From NCBI GenBank assembly GCA_029204225.1, contig CM055107.1, forward strand, positions 14,072,900-14,132,899: DNA of 60,000 nucleotides. Direction: 5' to 3'. The stretch is from Diphasiastrum complanatum (lineage: Eukaryota; Streptophyta; Lycopodiopsida; Lycopodiales; Lycopodiaceae). The notes below the pieces were generated by a model. The model saw nothing but the letters and a program-made list of their open reading frames with translations, searched no databases and was not told where the DNA came from. The position numbers and the translations under genes are program-made. This document shows, in pieces, positions 1 through 11,285 of this stretch. Positions within the stretch are counted from its first letter, which is position 1. Each line of letters starts with the position of its first letter.

Positions 1-596
1 AGCAAATTGACTCCTATTTGGCGCAATTAATCCATATACCAAAAAAAATTCTCTAACATGATACATCCACAATGTTAAACAGCAGCTTTACCATGCATAA
101 CAAGGACTTCATCCTACAACATCCCAACTCACATCATAGTCAATATAACTTGCTTGAAGAGCTGAAGAGCAAACAAGCTTAATATTGGAGCAAGAATCTT
201 GTAGAAAAAAATGTCATAAAAGAAGTATAATTGCCTGATTGTTCAAATTTCAAAACTCTACATTTCAAAACTTGACGGATTTCTTATGTGCTTTTCCAAA
301 AGTTGTTAACGATAAATTCTTTGAGGGAGAACTATAGACATCATGAGCCTTGAGGCCCATGTTTGTATTGGACCTGCATTGTTATTTTATTGATTGATTA
401 CGATAGACCTTATGATCTGGGCCCCACTTCCCAAAGATCCACCAATTATCAAAAAAAAAAAACTATTCAAACAATGATGAGGTCACTTGGGTCCTATTTT
501 GGAAACTTGAGGCAGCTTTGGGGATTGAGCCAATGGCCACAGAGACATCACGTTGGATCATCAACTGCTTCACAAAAACACGAGATAAAGAGAAAA
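1..596. other. AT-rich sequence without a recognisable gene
   Basis: No open frame with recognisable protein character was seen on either strand, and no RNA gene. The stretch is ordinary AT-rich spacer in front of the first microsatellite. Confidence 0.5.
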
Positions 597-604
597 TGTG
601 TGTA

Positions 605-641
<37 letters not shown>

Positions 642-643
642 AG
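597..643. repeat. compound (TG)n(AG)n microsatellite
   Basis: A run of TG dinucleotides passes directly into a run of AG dinucleotides. On the minus strand it reads as Ser-Leu and Thr-His repeats, which explains the low-complexity open frames over it; these are not genes. Confidence 0.95.
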
Positions 644-1055
644 AGAGGAAAGGTCGCTGGTGCCTCCTTGCATTTAGCCATGTCAAATAAAAAGGTATTT
701 GCAAATTTTCAAATTTTATCAATCAAATGTCAAAACGTCTGGAAATAAATGACATTCACTATTGATGAAAACTGAATCTTTACCGAAATGCAGGAATTTC
801 ACAACGTATCGGGACTTCATTCTTTACTTTGACAGTTCACAAACTGTCAGGAACTTAACGTTTTACAATGAGGCTTTATTGACCTGCACTTACATAAGCG
901 CTTCTCTCGTATCATGGTAAGCCCTTCTTTCAAACATGTTTTTACCTCTTTCTGTCAACTCACAATTAAGCAGGGTAGCTTGAAAGCAAAGTTTTACCAT
1001 TCGCTTAATCAGACTAGAAGCTCACCTTTATTGAATTTCAATGAAAATACACGAT

Positions 1056-1060
<5 letters not shown>

Positions 1061-1120
<60 letters not shown>
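1061..1120. repeat. (TC)30 microsatellite
   Basis: Thirty uninterrupted TC units lie between ordinary flanks. The Ser-Leu repeat frame across it is an artefact of the dinucleotide. Confidence 0.97.
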
Positions 1121-1123
<3 letters not shown>

Positions 1124-1854
1124 CGCCCCCTTACGCACACAGACACACCATTGGCATCAACGGGCTCACATCGCTAGTACTCTTCTAAATATAAATGATC
1201 AAAGGTGCATGGGGAGCATAACAATCTCAACTATGATCATCTACTAATGAACAAACGATTTGTTGCACATCCGCAACATAGAGGCCTGAAGACGCAAAAA
1301 ACTAGTCCAATGAAATATTGTAACCCTAGTGCACCATGCATATGTAAGCAAAGAGAAAAAAAGAGACATATATTGATGTCTTCTGAGAACCCAATAATAC
1401 ATAGGACTGACAGAGTACATTTCAAGCATGGTTCACAACATGGAAGCATAAACGTCTCTAGAAAAAATTAAGTTAGGACTAATAAGTGTGGTATAAAACT
1501 AGAAACTCACAAGAAGCTATAGTGCAGCTAGCTAGCCAATGTCAATGTCTCATAACTTTGCTCAACCTATCCATTGGTATCCTGGGGTAGAGGTTGAAAG
1601 AAATTTATGATGGAAACTGAGGTAGTTGAGAGTGATGGTGTACATCATGGTGATCATCTATAACGCGTGCAATGTAGTGGACGAGTGGATGCATGGTACG
1701 TTTGTGTAGGTTATCGACGTTGTCTAGAAGAAATGTCTGTCTAATTGTAAGACACTAACTCAACATCAAGATATGGCAGATCGTGAGCTTAGTTGATCAT
1801 AAGTGAGAGAAAAATGAGAAAAAAAAGTGGTGGGCTAGGACAGCTTGGGAAAGA
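1121..1854. other. spacer; possible decayed interior of a minus-strand LTR element
   Basis: No gag, protease or other coding motif is visible on either strand. If the LTR proposed just to the right is real, this would be the 5' leader and start of the interior of that element, read on the minus strand. The evidence for that is only the primer-binding-site-like sequence at 1855-1866. Confidence 0.3.
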
Positions 1855-1866
1855 GCGTTGATACCA

Positions 1867-2898
1867 TGTTCCAAATGTGCATCACATTGAAGAACAAAAT
1901 GAACAATAGATACTAACACGTTGATCGAATAGTAATTTCCAACAATGAACACTAGACAACCAACATGGCACACGTGTGTAGGTCTTCCTACAAAGGAGCA
2001 CTACTTAGCATCTCCTTCAGGACAATGAGACATCAAAATCAAAAGCTTTATAATGATTGGTAGAGATCCTATTTATGCAAGTCTTCAGGCGCTTAGGAAA
2101 ACCTTCCAAAAAGCTATCGTTAAGATTAGGGCTAAGATCCCCCAACCTTATCCAAACTCTTAGAACCTTCTAAACATACTTAGGGCCCAAAAATCGATTA
2201 ATTGGACCATCAATAAAGCATTGACTACAACCATAAGAAGCCTCTCTATAGTCCTATCAACATGTATATTCATAACAAAAACACACACAAGCAAGGCACA
2301 AAACCCTATTCTCCACAAGCTTGGAACTTTCTCCCCCAAATGTAGGAAAATTCTACTTGCATATTAGGATCTCGAGGTAGCACATGCTAATATCCCATAA
2401 TCCTTGAATTGCACTAAATTAACACTACCATTGAAGACAACTACATTGAAAACCTTACCATTTAGATATAGGTGTGCATGCACACACACAAGAGCTTCAT
2501 CAACTATAATAGAGGGAGAGTCCAAAATCTTACTCATGTGTAGAGGGAAAGGACTCCACATAGTGCTCCTACTTACCTAGCACCCCAAGATTGGCAGGCC
2601 CTTTTATAAATTGGGCACACCATGAGAACTCAAACATAACTTGCAGAGTTAGCTCTCAATTTGCAAGAAAAATTGCATTGATTACTTGCGACTATTTGTA
2701 GCTCAACTGCTTATACTATTGATGACTCATTAATGATTTAAAAGCTTAATTTAGTGACATTTATTAGTGAAATTAGACCCCAAATCGGATTTATTTACAA
2801 TACTGAAATGGCAGCTACATACAATCAACCCTGGCTTAATGTTGCCTCTATAATCATTTAACCCTTTATAGTAGGTGTTGACTTTCTATTCTTGAACA
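1867..2898 (-). repeat. candidate 5' LTR of a minus-strand copia-type element
   Basis: Read on the minus strand the block starts TGTTC and ends GAACA. The next bases (complement of 1855-1866) read TGGTATCAACGC, close to the initiator tRNA-Met primer site TGGTATCAGAGC. A TATAAAAG box lies at the complement of 2601-2608, and about 120 bp downstream of it is a perfect 14-bp palindrome GTGTGCATGCACAC (2472-2485). The other LTRs here have a CACACGTGTG palindrome in the same relative place. The second LTR is not in the window, so the boundaries rest on the terminal dinucleotides and the PBS alone. It could also be chance. Confidence 0.4.
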
Positions 2899-3520
2899 TT
2901 TTATACAGGAGTTGATTGTGGATTGCTAAGAAAGAGTCCTACCTCTTAGAAGGACCTAACTTAAGTATTAGATAAGTGTTAGATATCACTAGAACGAGAT
3001 ATCAATCGACCTTAACCTTCCTAAAGATCCATCCATCAACACAAAATCAAAAATTCAAGAAACTTTATTTCATTTTTTATTCTAGTGCCATTCAATCGCC
3101 ACAATATGGTACTTCCATGATACACCCCTTATTCATGAAAGATATACCTACTTTCAAACAATACCTACATTTAAACACAGACTTACGTCATTCTTATCTT
3201 TCTACAAAGAAATTGGAATAGAGTTGAGTTAATTTAAGTACCACTATCGAGCAAAGCCCCTAAAATAAAGCTCTAATTTTCACAATGAAAAAGCACAACT
3301 GCAAGGAAGCTTTACTAAATATTGCCAATCAATCTATACACAAAAAAAATTGCAACAAGATAGCTAATGGGGTAATGGCCAAAAAATTTGATAATGATAG
3401 CAAAATGATTCAAGAAATACCTACCAACCACAACTTGAATGCCTTGTATAGCCTCCTCCCATGCATACTCTAGAAGATTACATCAATGCTTCTAATATAG
3501 TCCAAGGTAATGAAACAGAC
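2899..3520. other. spacer downstream of the ROPGAP exon (intron 1 if the gene is intact)
   Basis: A conserved second ROPGAP exon was looked for on the minus strand and not found here or anywhere down to base 1. The stretch is AT-rich with short open frames that have no recognisable features. Confidence 0.4.
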
Positions 3521-4014
3521 CTGGCGCTGGGTACCCTTCTGGGTATCTCTAACTCAAACTCCATAGGCAAGCCCAAGAAGCCATTGAATCGATCAAATGT
3601 GACATGAGTCACATGTCGTACATTTGTAGGCCAACCGACATCCAATGAAGCTTTCTCTTCTGATCTTCTACAAGCAAGTAATGAGCGACGAAGTGTTGTA
3701 ATCAAAATAGCTATCAATGGGAATTGTTGTCTCTCATGTTCATTCTTGATTACACCAACTTGTTTGCCACGTCTAAATGTTCTCTCCCTTATGAGGATAT
3801 ACTTTTCATCATCCAAGAGATCACACGTGCTTGCATTCTGCAAATGGACATCTTTGGTACAAGGATTATTAATGATAATAGGTGATGACATCATGTATCC
3901 ATCGGAGTCATTACAATCCGATGTGTAGAAAGAAGACAAGACCCTTAACCTAGCACTCTCATTTGAGTCACATTTGTCAAGTGGGAAATGTTGGTGTGGT
4001 ATATTGTTGGTCAT
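3521..4014 (-). CDS. ROPGAP: ROP GTPase-activating protein (CRIB-RopGAP), first coding exon
   Basis: RopGAPs switch off plant ROP (Rho-type) GTPases at the plasma membrane by stimulating GTP hydrolysis. The exon codes for about 164 residues. A variable Ser/Asp-rich N-terminus is followed by a hydrophobic helix around residues 100-115 (LIAILITTLRRSLLAC) and then the CRIB motif. That motif carries GWPTNVRHVTHVTFDRFNG and the hallmark FNGFLGLP, leading to PRRVPSA. The CRIB motif binds active ROP. The start at 4014 is preceded by an in-frame TAG. The exon ends in AG followed by a GTCTGT donor, at the place where known plant ROPGAP genes have their first intron; the open frame beyond it reads junk. 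The GAP domain exons are not found in the remaining 3.5 kb. Either intron 1 is long and the gene continues outside the window, or this is an isolated exon. The exon itself shows no lesion. Confidence 0.8.
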
Positions 4015-5031
4015 TTTGCTACGGCTTAACTACCAGAATATATGGAACTGACTTGAGAATGCAATGATTGAATAACCCCAGACATTCCTTCACTAAGTTC
4101 AAGAAAATTGACACTTGTACATTGAATAAGTGCTACCAACCGCATCCATACTCAAGTCAAGCAAAAACCTGCAGCAAAATAACATCATGTCACGTGCTTT
4201 GTTGCTAAACTCTTGAATGAGCCACTACCACAAGCCAATAAAGACATTGTACCAAATTATCCTCAAAACAACATGACATGATGAAAATCATCCACATATT
4301 CTCACAACATAGCATTTTGTGGCATAAGGTCTTCACATATCACATTTCAAAACCAAAGAATTACTCTCCTATTGCATCATTCCAACTTAAATCAATATTT
4401 TTCTCTAAAGCGTGTAAAGCATTCAACACTTCTTTTGCTTCCAATAGTTGGATATCACACTTTATGACCGAGATATTATGTTTCATCTATTAGCTTGTTG
4501 ATCACCTCAATTTGCTTCATGCCTATGAGTAATTAAGCATGTATTGCCCATCAAGCGACCAATCTATACTGCATATGTTTTAAATTGCAAGAAGTATACA
4601 TTTGGTTCAACTCTTAGCCTACTTCTAATTAATGAAACTTTCTCCAATCTTCAAATTTCACTAAAGACATTCTTTCACATAAGAACTCATCCCCAATAGA
4701 GAGAAAAATGTGGCATCATATCCCATCATCAAAATCATCACAAATGCACCACTTACGACATGCCCTTATGGCAATTTCACAAAGAAAGCTCTTATAAGTG
4801 TAGAGAAATCTTCAAGTTCAAAGAATAGAAAAATGTAGGAGTCCAAGGACCAAAACCTTCTTGAAAGGCATTATCAAAAGCTTCACCATGACTTCAGGTG
4901 TGAAATGGCATTCTACAAATAGAAAGTCGTGCAAAGAACAACCCCATTGAAAATGGTCATAAATGTGAAAATTTCAACTAGTTAAAGTTGAGTTAAATTG
5001 GCAATTTTGAGGCCAATATGAAATTTCAACT
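4015..5031. other. spacer upstream of the ROPGAP exon
   Basis: This would hold the promoter and leader of the ROPGAP exon on the minus strand. No TATA box could be singled out and no other gene is visible. It ends where the 5' LTR of copia element A begins. Confidence 0.4.
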
Positions 5032-5603
5032 TAGAGATAAATTTTATAATGTTAATAAGGACTAAGTAGTGATTTTACTATTTTTAGCAGCTAGGCAAGT
5101 TGGTAAGGTCACACTTAGACCTCCTCTTATTGGTTGATTTACATACATTGAATCTAGTCACAAAAATCTAAGTTTTTGATGAAGTGCCTAGAAACTACCA
5201 TTTAGGATAACTTTTGGCAAGTGGCCAAATGTCATGTTTTTTGCTGTAAATAGTAGGTCCAGCGAGCATAATGCATTCAAGAGTTCTCTTCATTTGGAGA
5301 ACATTCATTTTCTATGCTATTGTCTTCTTCTAGATCTTCTCCTCTTGATATCTGAATTCCTAATGAGTAGACTGCTTACTGTTCTTGGGTTCACACATGT
5401 GAAGGCTGATGTACTATTCCTGTTGTACAGACAGGGACAATACTATATTGGATCTTAGTGATTACAATGTGTTTTTTATGTATTTCAATATTCTAGCATG
5501 TTAAATGCATGATTTTCTACAGTTGATGTACTAGATGTGCAACCAAATTTACCTCTAGATCCAAGTGATCCATTAAGCATGTTTTGGATCTGATTTTTTC
5601 ACA
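5032..5603 (+). repeat. 5' LTR of copia element A
   Basis: The block matches 7301-7795 over about 490 bp and ends TTCACA immediately before the primer binding site. The TATA position reads CTGTAAATAG, a mutated form of the CTATAAATAG in the 3' LTR. The palindrome at 5390-5403 reads TTCACACATGTGAA, one base changed from the 3' LTR version. Confidence 0.85.
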
Positions 5604-5615
5604 TGGTATCAGAGC
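5604..5615 (+). promoter_or_regulatory. primer binding site (initiator tRNA-Met), element A
   Basis: TGGTATCAGAGC is complementary to the 3' end of plant initiator tRNA-Met and sits directly after the LTR end, as in most plant copia elements. Confidence 0.9.
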
Positions 5616-6207
5616 TTGTTGCAGGCTAAATTTGAAGGTTTTGCCAAATCTAGTGGAGTATTTGAGGACACCATCAATTCTATGTAGAGTTGGAGTGGTT
5701 CCTATCTCAAATCAAGCATTTTCAAGTGTAAGAAGTGGATCTTTATGATCCTAAACACATTTTAGGGCAAATCACTTGGAATAAGCCGATTTTTTAATCC
5801 ACTTACTGGAATTTGGAGACAAAAATTGCCCATTGTGGTTGTAGTAGCATTCTATTAGAATTTGTATCAAGTTTCTAGCTTTTGCATATAGCTTGTGATT
5901 CATTCAATAGTATGTTCTTTTGATGAAATCATAAAAGTTGAATAGTATCTCTTGTGAAAAAGGATCTGATCTTTCCAAGAGTGTGTTTCAAGTTTGGTAG
6001 ATTTCAAAAATCATTCTATTGTAGTATGATCAAGTGTGATCAATAGCCAATCCATTCTATGTGCTAGATTTGCTAGTTTTTTGGAGACAAAGAGAGGATA
6101 GATAGACTCCATATCTTTGTGATTTCTTTTTGATATCATTTGTTGAGTATCAAGAGAATGCTAAGTGCATTGGAACAGGTTCAAAGAAGAAGATCAATCA
6201 TTGCAGC

Positions 6208-6660
6208 ATGGCTACAAATGGAGGCTTCATGTTGGAGAGCAATGATAGGCTTACCCCAAGCAACTATTCAACTTGGAAGGTGAGGATGAAGTCCTTGCTA
6301 GAGATGAATGAGTTGATGGACATTGTTGTAGGTGCGGAAGAGAGACCTTTGGCACCTCAAGAACAATTGAGGTAAGAGAGGTCTTGGTGGCTGAAGCGTT
6401 CAGACTCCAAGCAAGAGGAGGATCATCTTCCACATCTCAAGTTGGAGAGGAGGAAGCTATGTTCTCAAGAGGCAAGTTCAAGGGCAAGGGCAAAGGCAAG
6501 TGGTCTAAAGGGCAAGATCAAGGTGAGCCTTCTACTTTTGTTGGAAAGAAAAAAAGATAGATCAAAGCTAAAATGTTTCTATTGTGGAGTCAAAGGATAT
6601 TTTGCAAGTGATTGCTTCAAGAAGAAAAGAGATAAGGCAAGAAGCAAAGCAATCTAACTC
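6208..6660 (+). pseudogene. gag remnant of copia element A
   Basis: Translation from the ATG at 6208 gives the usual plant copia gag start, with SNYSTWKVRMKSLL and a following DIVVG block. A stop at about 6375 and a deletion then remove most of the capsid. Downstream, in another frame, a Lys/Gly-rich linker leads to the CCHC zinc knuckle (CFYCGVKGYFASDC). A knuckle normally reads CX2CX4HX4C; here the expected His is Tyr, so the knuckle is damaged as well. Confidence 0.85.
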
Positions 6661-6769
6661 TAGATGAGGATGGTGTTGATGAACAAAACTCAAATGATTC
6701 CTTTTTATGTCTTCTTGTTTGTTGGAAAATCATGGAGATATTGATCCTTGGTGGTGGGAAGCTAGTTGT

Positions 6770-7299
6770 TCACTCATATATCATCACAAGACCAGATCTA
6801 AGCTATTGTGTTGGTAGATTAGGTCAATTCATGCATAATCCTAGTGTGGAGCACTGGAAGCTAGGCAAGAGAGTATTGAGGTACATTTCAGGTTCTAAAG
6901 ATTTTGGCATTGTTTATAGCGGATCATAACCTAACCTATATGAAATTTTAGATTCGGAATTTGTAGGAGATCAAATGGATAGGAAATCCATAATTGCAAA
7001 TGCTATTTTTATAGGTGATGGAGCTATCTCATGGATGTCAAAGAAGCAAGCAACAATCTCATTATCTTCAACCGAAGGCTTTTAGCTCAAAGTTTGGCAA
7101 ACAATCATGTTTTGCAAGGAGCAAACCTATCGAAGTGGCTTATCATTTTGTGAGGGAACAAGTCATTGCAAAAGAGGTGGAGCTTCAACATGTCTCATCA
7201 AGGGAGTGTGTGGCTGATATCTTTACCAAAGCATTGCGAAAGGACTTGTTTATGAAGCATAAAACTCATCTTGGAGTACTATCTGAACTTATGCTAAAA
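6770..7299 (+). pseudogene. copia RT end and RNase H remnant, element A
   Basis: The first part reads like the end of copia reverse transcriptase (ITRPDLSYCVGRL, EHWKLGKRVLRYI). The RNase H domain follows with MDRKS, a GDGAISWMSKKQATISLS block and then, after a deletion and frame changes, the C-terminal ECVADIFTKAL. Several stops and a gap that removes the central RNase H residues make it non-functional. Confidence 0.85.
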
Positions 7300-7300
7300 C

Positions 7301-7795
7301 TAGAGATAGATTTTATAATGTTAATAAGGCCTAATAATAGTGATTTAACTACTTTTAGCAGCTAGGCAAGTTGATAAGATCACATTTAGACCTCTTCTTA
7401 TTGGTCGATTTACATACATTGAATCTAGTCACAAAAATCTAGGCTTTTGATGAAGTGCCTAGAAGCCACCATTTAGGATAACTTTTGGCAAGTGGCCAAA
7501 TGTCATCTTTTCTGCTATAAATAGCAGGTCCAGCGAGCATAATGCATTCAAGAGTTCTCTCTTCATTTGGAGAACATTCATCTTCTATGCTATTGTCGTC
7601 TTCTAGCTCTTCTCCTCTAGATATCCTGATTTCTAACATGTAGAATGCTAATTTTCTTGTTGTTCTTGAGTTCACACGTGTGAAGGCTGATGTACTATTG
7701 TTGTTGTACGGATAGGGACAGTACTATAATGGATCTTAGTGATTATAATGAGTTTTTTATGTATTTCCATGTTCTAGCATATTAAATGCATGATT
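7301..7795 (+). repeat. 3' LTR of copia element A (3' truncated)
   Basis: It is similar to 5032-5603. It has an intact TATAAATAG box at 7516-7524 and the 14-bp palindrome TTCACACGTGTGAA at 7671-7684, about 147 bp downstream of the TATA box and therefore inside the transcribed leader. Similarity stops at about 7795, before the TTCACA end seen in the 5' copy. Confidence 0.83.
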
Positions 7796-8164
7796 TTTTA
7801 CATTGTTGATTTCGGTTCTCCAAATATCCACTGTGCTAGTGCTGCAGAGATTAAGCTCGTTGAAAGAGGTCCTAAATAGTCAGAACTAAGCAGATGTTTA
7901 ATAATCTTTTTGACTCGTTTATGTAGTCCAGATCAATTCCTTAAAAAGCAATTGATCAACAAGGCCATGGTTGTAATCCATTCCAGTTTTACTGATTCTT
8001 ATTTATACCTTTTATGATTCTTAGTTTGTTCTTATTCTCTTCTTATGCACTTTCACAGAAAGACTTTTGTGCTCAACTCCAAGGAAGCTGTAGGAAAGAG
8101 GATTTGCACAAAATGCTTGGTTCTTCAAATCTCCACCTTTTTGAAACATTATCGCGTCATAAAA
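7796..8164. other. spacer, no recognisable gene
   Basis: AT-rich sequence following the truncated LTR. Nothing recognised on either strand. Confidence 0.4.
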
Positions 8165-8598
8165 GTAGCTGACCTGCCACTTCAAGGATGATGAAAAGCT
8201 TTGAAATCATACAAGAAAGTTTCTGTAACATGACGTGGCTGTTTTCTTGTTTGCAAGCACTGTAGTGAATGTTTATGGCCGAAAAGGACCCTTCAACACT
8301 GTCAGTCATTGGGCAAGAAGTTTGAATGCATGTAGATTTATAATATGTGTGAGCCTTGAATAGGTGTATAATAACTTAAAAGTAGCTGACCTGCCGCTTC
8401 AAGGATGATGGAAAGCTTTGAAATCATACAAGAAAGACGTGGCTGTTTTCTTGTTTGCAAGCAAGGTGAAAAGCTCTAGTGAATGTTTATAGCCAAAAAG
8501 GACCCTTCAACACTGTCAGTAATTGGGCAAGAAGTTTGCATGCATGGAGATTTACACTATGTGTGAGCCTTGAATAGGTGTATAATAACTTCAAAATA
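8165..8598. repeat. tandem duplication, unit about 217 bp
   Basis: The segment starting GTAGCTGACCTGCC at 8165 recurs at 8382 and stays alignable for its whole length, ending in a shared ATAGGTGTATAATAACTT. The second copy lacks about 12 bp after CAAGAAAG and has an extra short stretch in the middle. The rest differs by scattered substitutions. No coding function is apparent. Confidence 0.9.
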
Positions 8599-9124
8599 TT
8601 TGGCACGAAGCTTCCAGATCTACACACACAGACACACCCACCTCATGAACAAATTTGCAGTAACTGAGGGATACGGCCAAACACGTTATATCGTCCCCCA
8701 CTTCTTCCTACGCAATCTTCTTCGTAAAGCCTGAACTTAAAAGGCAGGAGAAAAATCTCTACTTGTTCGTGCTTTGACAAACAATTCCCGAATCATGTGC
8801 AAGAATGACCATCGACACGAATAATAGTGGAGAAAAACATCCTCGAATTATGTAATGCTCCCTATTCCCGAAAGGCGCATATGAGCTATGAAGCTTCATA
8901 TTACAGCATAAGAATGAACATCCACGAGAATAACAATACAATGATGATAATGATGATGAATATCCTTGGCTTTTCAAGATAACATCCTCGGCTATTGCGT
9001 ATGAAAAGCTTAATAACACGATAGCAAGAGAATAAGCATTCACATTACTGATAGGAAACATCCTCAGCTACGGCGCACATGAAGCTTAATGACATGACAG
9101 CATAAGCAGAATTCTTGAAATCCG
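8599..9124. other. spacer, no recognisable gene
   Basis: The stretch contains degenerate phrases (GAAGCTT, AACATCCTC, CAGCATAA) that recur at irregular spacing and seem related to the tandem repeat that follows. The minus-strand open frames here look like chance. Confidence 0.4.
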
Positions 9125-9420
9125 AAAGCGCACAAGATATAACAAATATAGAAGACTGAAAGTGCTCCTCGTCGTCAGCAGTAGGATTGAGCACGATAAA
9201 ATATTAAAGCATAAAGCGGAGCCATCAAACGAATCGTAGAAAACATCCAAAAGCGCACAAGATAAAACAAATATAGAAGACTGAAAGTGCTCCTGGTCGT
9301 GAGCAGTACGATTGAGCATGATAATATGACAGCATAAACGGGTTACGGAGCCATTAAACAAATCGTAGAAAACATCCAAAAGCGCACAAGATACAACAAC
9401 ATTGATAAAGAAGACTGAAA
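9125..9420. repeat. tandem repeat, unit about 125-128 bp, 2.3 copies
   Basis: AAAGCGCACAAGATA starts at 9125, 9250 and 9378. Each copy continues with AGAAGACTGAAAG, a CTCCTGGTCGT-type phrase and, in the first two copies, ATTGAGCA and GGAGCCAT. The third copy is cut short at about 9420. Confidence 0.88.
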
Positions 9421-10132
9421 GCTTTCCTGGTCGTGAAGCCTCGTGAGTCGTGTTCCGTCTGGTCTACGAGGCACAGCTCAACGCCAGAGAAAGGCGAAGC
9501 AGACGGAGAAGAAGAAAGAGGAAGGAGACGTCATAGTGGCTATGGCTATGGCTATGGCGACAGCGACGAAGAAAAAGAAACAGGATCGTGTACTCTCCTG
9601 CTCGCTTTGATGCAACAACAATAATATTATACACCACAATAATGCCATAGACAGTTCATGTTGACCTGCTGTGCCGGTAACGTATACTTGACTTTCAGGG
9701 TCCTGTCGTTCACCTGGCTGTTCATAGATTACCTGCTGTGCCGGTGAGCTATGGTGGAACCGGTGCCAATTCAGACCCTAGTTCAAGTTGTGGAAACCTT
9801 CACTAATTCCACTCCACATCTTTCTTTCTTTTTTGGGTGTCCTCGAGATTTGACTTTAAATTTTTGAACTGTTTTAATCGATAGAGGGTGCCACGTTAGC
9901 TCGCCGCCGTGATTTCACTGTAATTTTGTGAAGTTTCTTTTTATCATTAGAGGATGCTACATTAGCAACATGATACATGTTCAGTGGCATGTCATCGACA
10001 ACTTATGTTATATATAGCCTTTAGCTAATTCTTATGTTTGGTGCCATGTCATCGACAATCGATAGCTTATAGCTGACGTGCAATTTCTATGGAGACAAAG
10101 AAATTATATTATGTGATTACGAATAGCAACTC
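9421..10132. other. GC-richer patch and spacer
   Basis: From 9430 to 9600 the base composition is clearly richer in G and C and includes a short GGCTAT/GGCTATGG triplication at about 9538. A 20-bp phrase ending CCTGCTGTGCCGGT occurs twice (about 9665 and 9730). A 63-codon plus-strand frame is open here but shows no domain, so I do not call it a gene. Confidence 0.35.
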
Positions 10133-10532
10133 AGGGTGGTTTTAGACTAGGGGCAAGTCCTTTTGCCTAGCCCTTTGACTTGTCACTCATTTTTTGAATA
10201 TTGGCAAGTCAGTTGATGAGTAATGGACCACCCCTCTTTCAAACTAGTCTGGCAAGTGCCAAATGAAGGGCCATAATTTGATTGGCAGTTTGAACCCCTA
10301 CGATCTAATTGGTCCATTTTTGTTAAGTTGCCCCTAGCAACTCAACATGTATGTTCCCATGCCCAAAAAGTGAGATTGAGTTGCCCCTACGTGGCATGGG
10401 GCCCATGCCACCTCATTGGCAACTCAAGCTAAGTCTAAAAGGGGGGGAGACCCAATTTTCCTCCATTGTACCAATGGGAGGACTCCATTTTAAATTTGGG
10501 ACTTGCAAGGCAATGTAGTATGAAACCACCCT
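10133..10532. mobile_element. candidate MITE, 400 bp with 17-bp terminal inverted repeats
   Basis: The left end AGGGTGGTTTTAGACTA (10133-10149) matches the inverted right end at 10516-10532 with two mismatches. There is no open frame inside. An internal near-palindrome, GGCATGGGGCCCATGCC, lies at about 10396. No clear target-site duplication was found, so the superfamily is open. Ends starting AGGGTGG or CAGGGTGG are common in hAT-type MITEs, but that is only suggestive. Confidence 0.55.
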
Positions 10533-11285
10533 CACTTGGTCATGTTTTGGCCCAAACCCCACAATGAAAGGAATTCAAAGACACAATATGGGTCAATGTC
10601 AAAGGTTTAATGCTTGCAATAATCACACAACAACATGGGTATACACTCAAAAGGATGATATGGGCCAATTTCATGGATTAACCTCGAACCAATGGCACAA
10701 TGCCAAATTTCATTCTCCAAATGATTCAAAACTAATAAGTTGATTTGCACAACCGATATTCACATATATGATTGATGGAATCTCCTCACACAAGCTACAA
10801 GATATTCTTCGTATGCATTTGAAAGACCAATATTCAAGAGAAGCTATAAGAATATTAATAAGAAACACCTATGGGATAAAGAGGATCTAGCTACTTTGGT
10901 GCATGGCCCTCTCTCCTCTTTCTTTTGATTGCTACACAACTCACAATAACATTAACAAAATACAAACACACAAGTTGTTAAAGCTGGCACTTCACCTCTT
11001 CATTTCTTACATTATACAAATCAAATGCCATAAACAAAACTTGAATATTAATGGGGAACTATCATCCAACAATGAGTATTAAATTTAGACATATGTAAGC
11101 ACATCAAAGCCTCTTAACTTAAAATTTAAAATTTCATGGGTCTTCAACATTGAAGTCTGAAATTTTCAAATGTTTGACTTTGACTTGTTGGCATGTCAAA
11201 AAGTGCATCAATAGATTATATGAATTTTAAAAAAGCCGAGGGCTTCTTAAAATAGTAAATTGAAGTCATGGCACTTGGATTGATT
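10533..11285. other. spacer, no recognisable gene
   Basis: AT-rich sequence with no coding or structural signal that I can support. Confidence 0.4.

Larger units (their letters stand above)
5032..7795 (+). mobile_element. copia element A, internally deleted derivative
   Basis: Two similar LTRs flank a short interior of about 1.7 kb. A TGGTATCAGAGC primer binding site at 5604-5615 follows the 5' LTR directly. The interior keeps the start of gag, then the zinc knuckle, then only the RNase H end of pol. Protease, integrase and nearly all of reverse transcriptase are missing, and the remaining frames carry stops. Residual protein resembles copia family C of this window, so A is a related but clearly older, non-autonomous derivative. 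The 3' LTR lacks its last roughly 90 bp. The left edge is approximate, because similarity between the two LTRs starts at TAGAGATA rather than at a clean TG. Confidence 0.88.

Noticed and set aside
9433-9624. 63-codon plus-strand frame with Gly-Tyr repeats
   Set aside because: It is short, based on a small GGCTAT triplication, with no upstream or downstream support.
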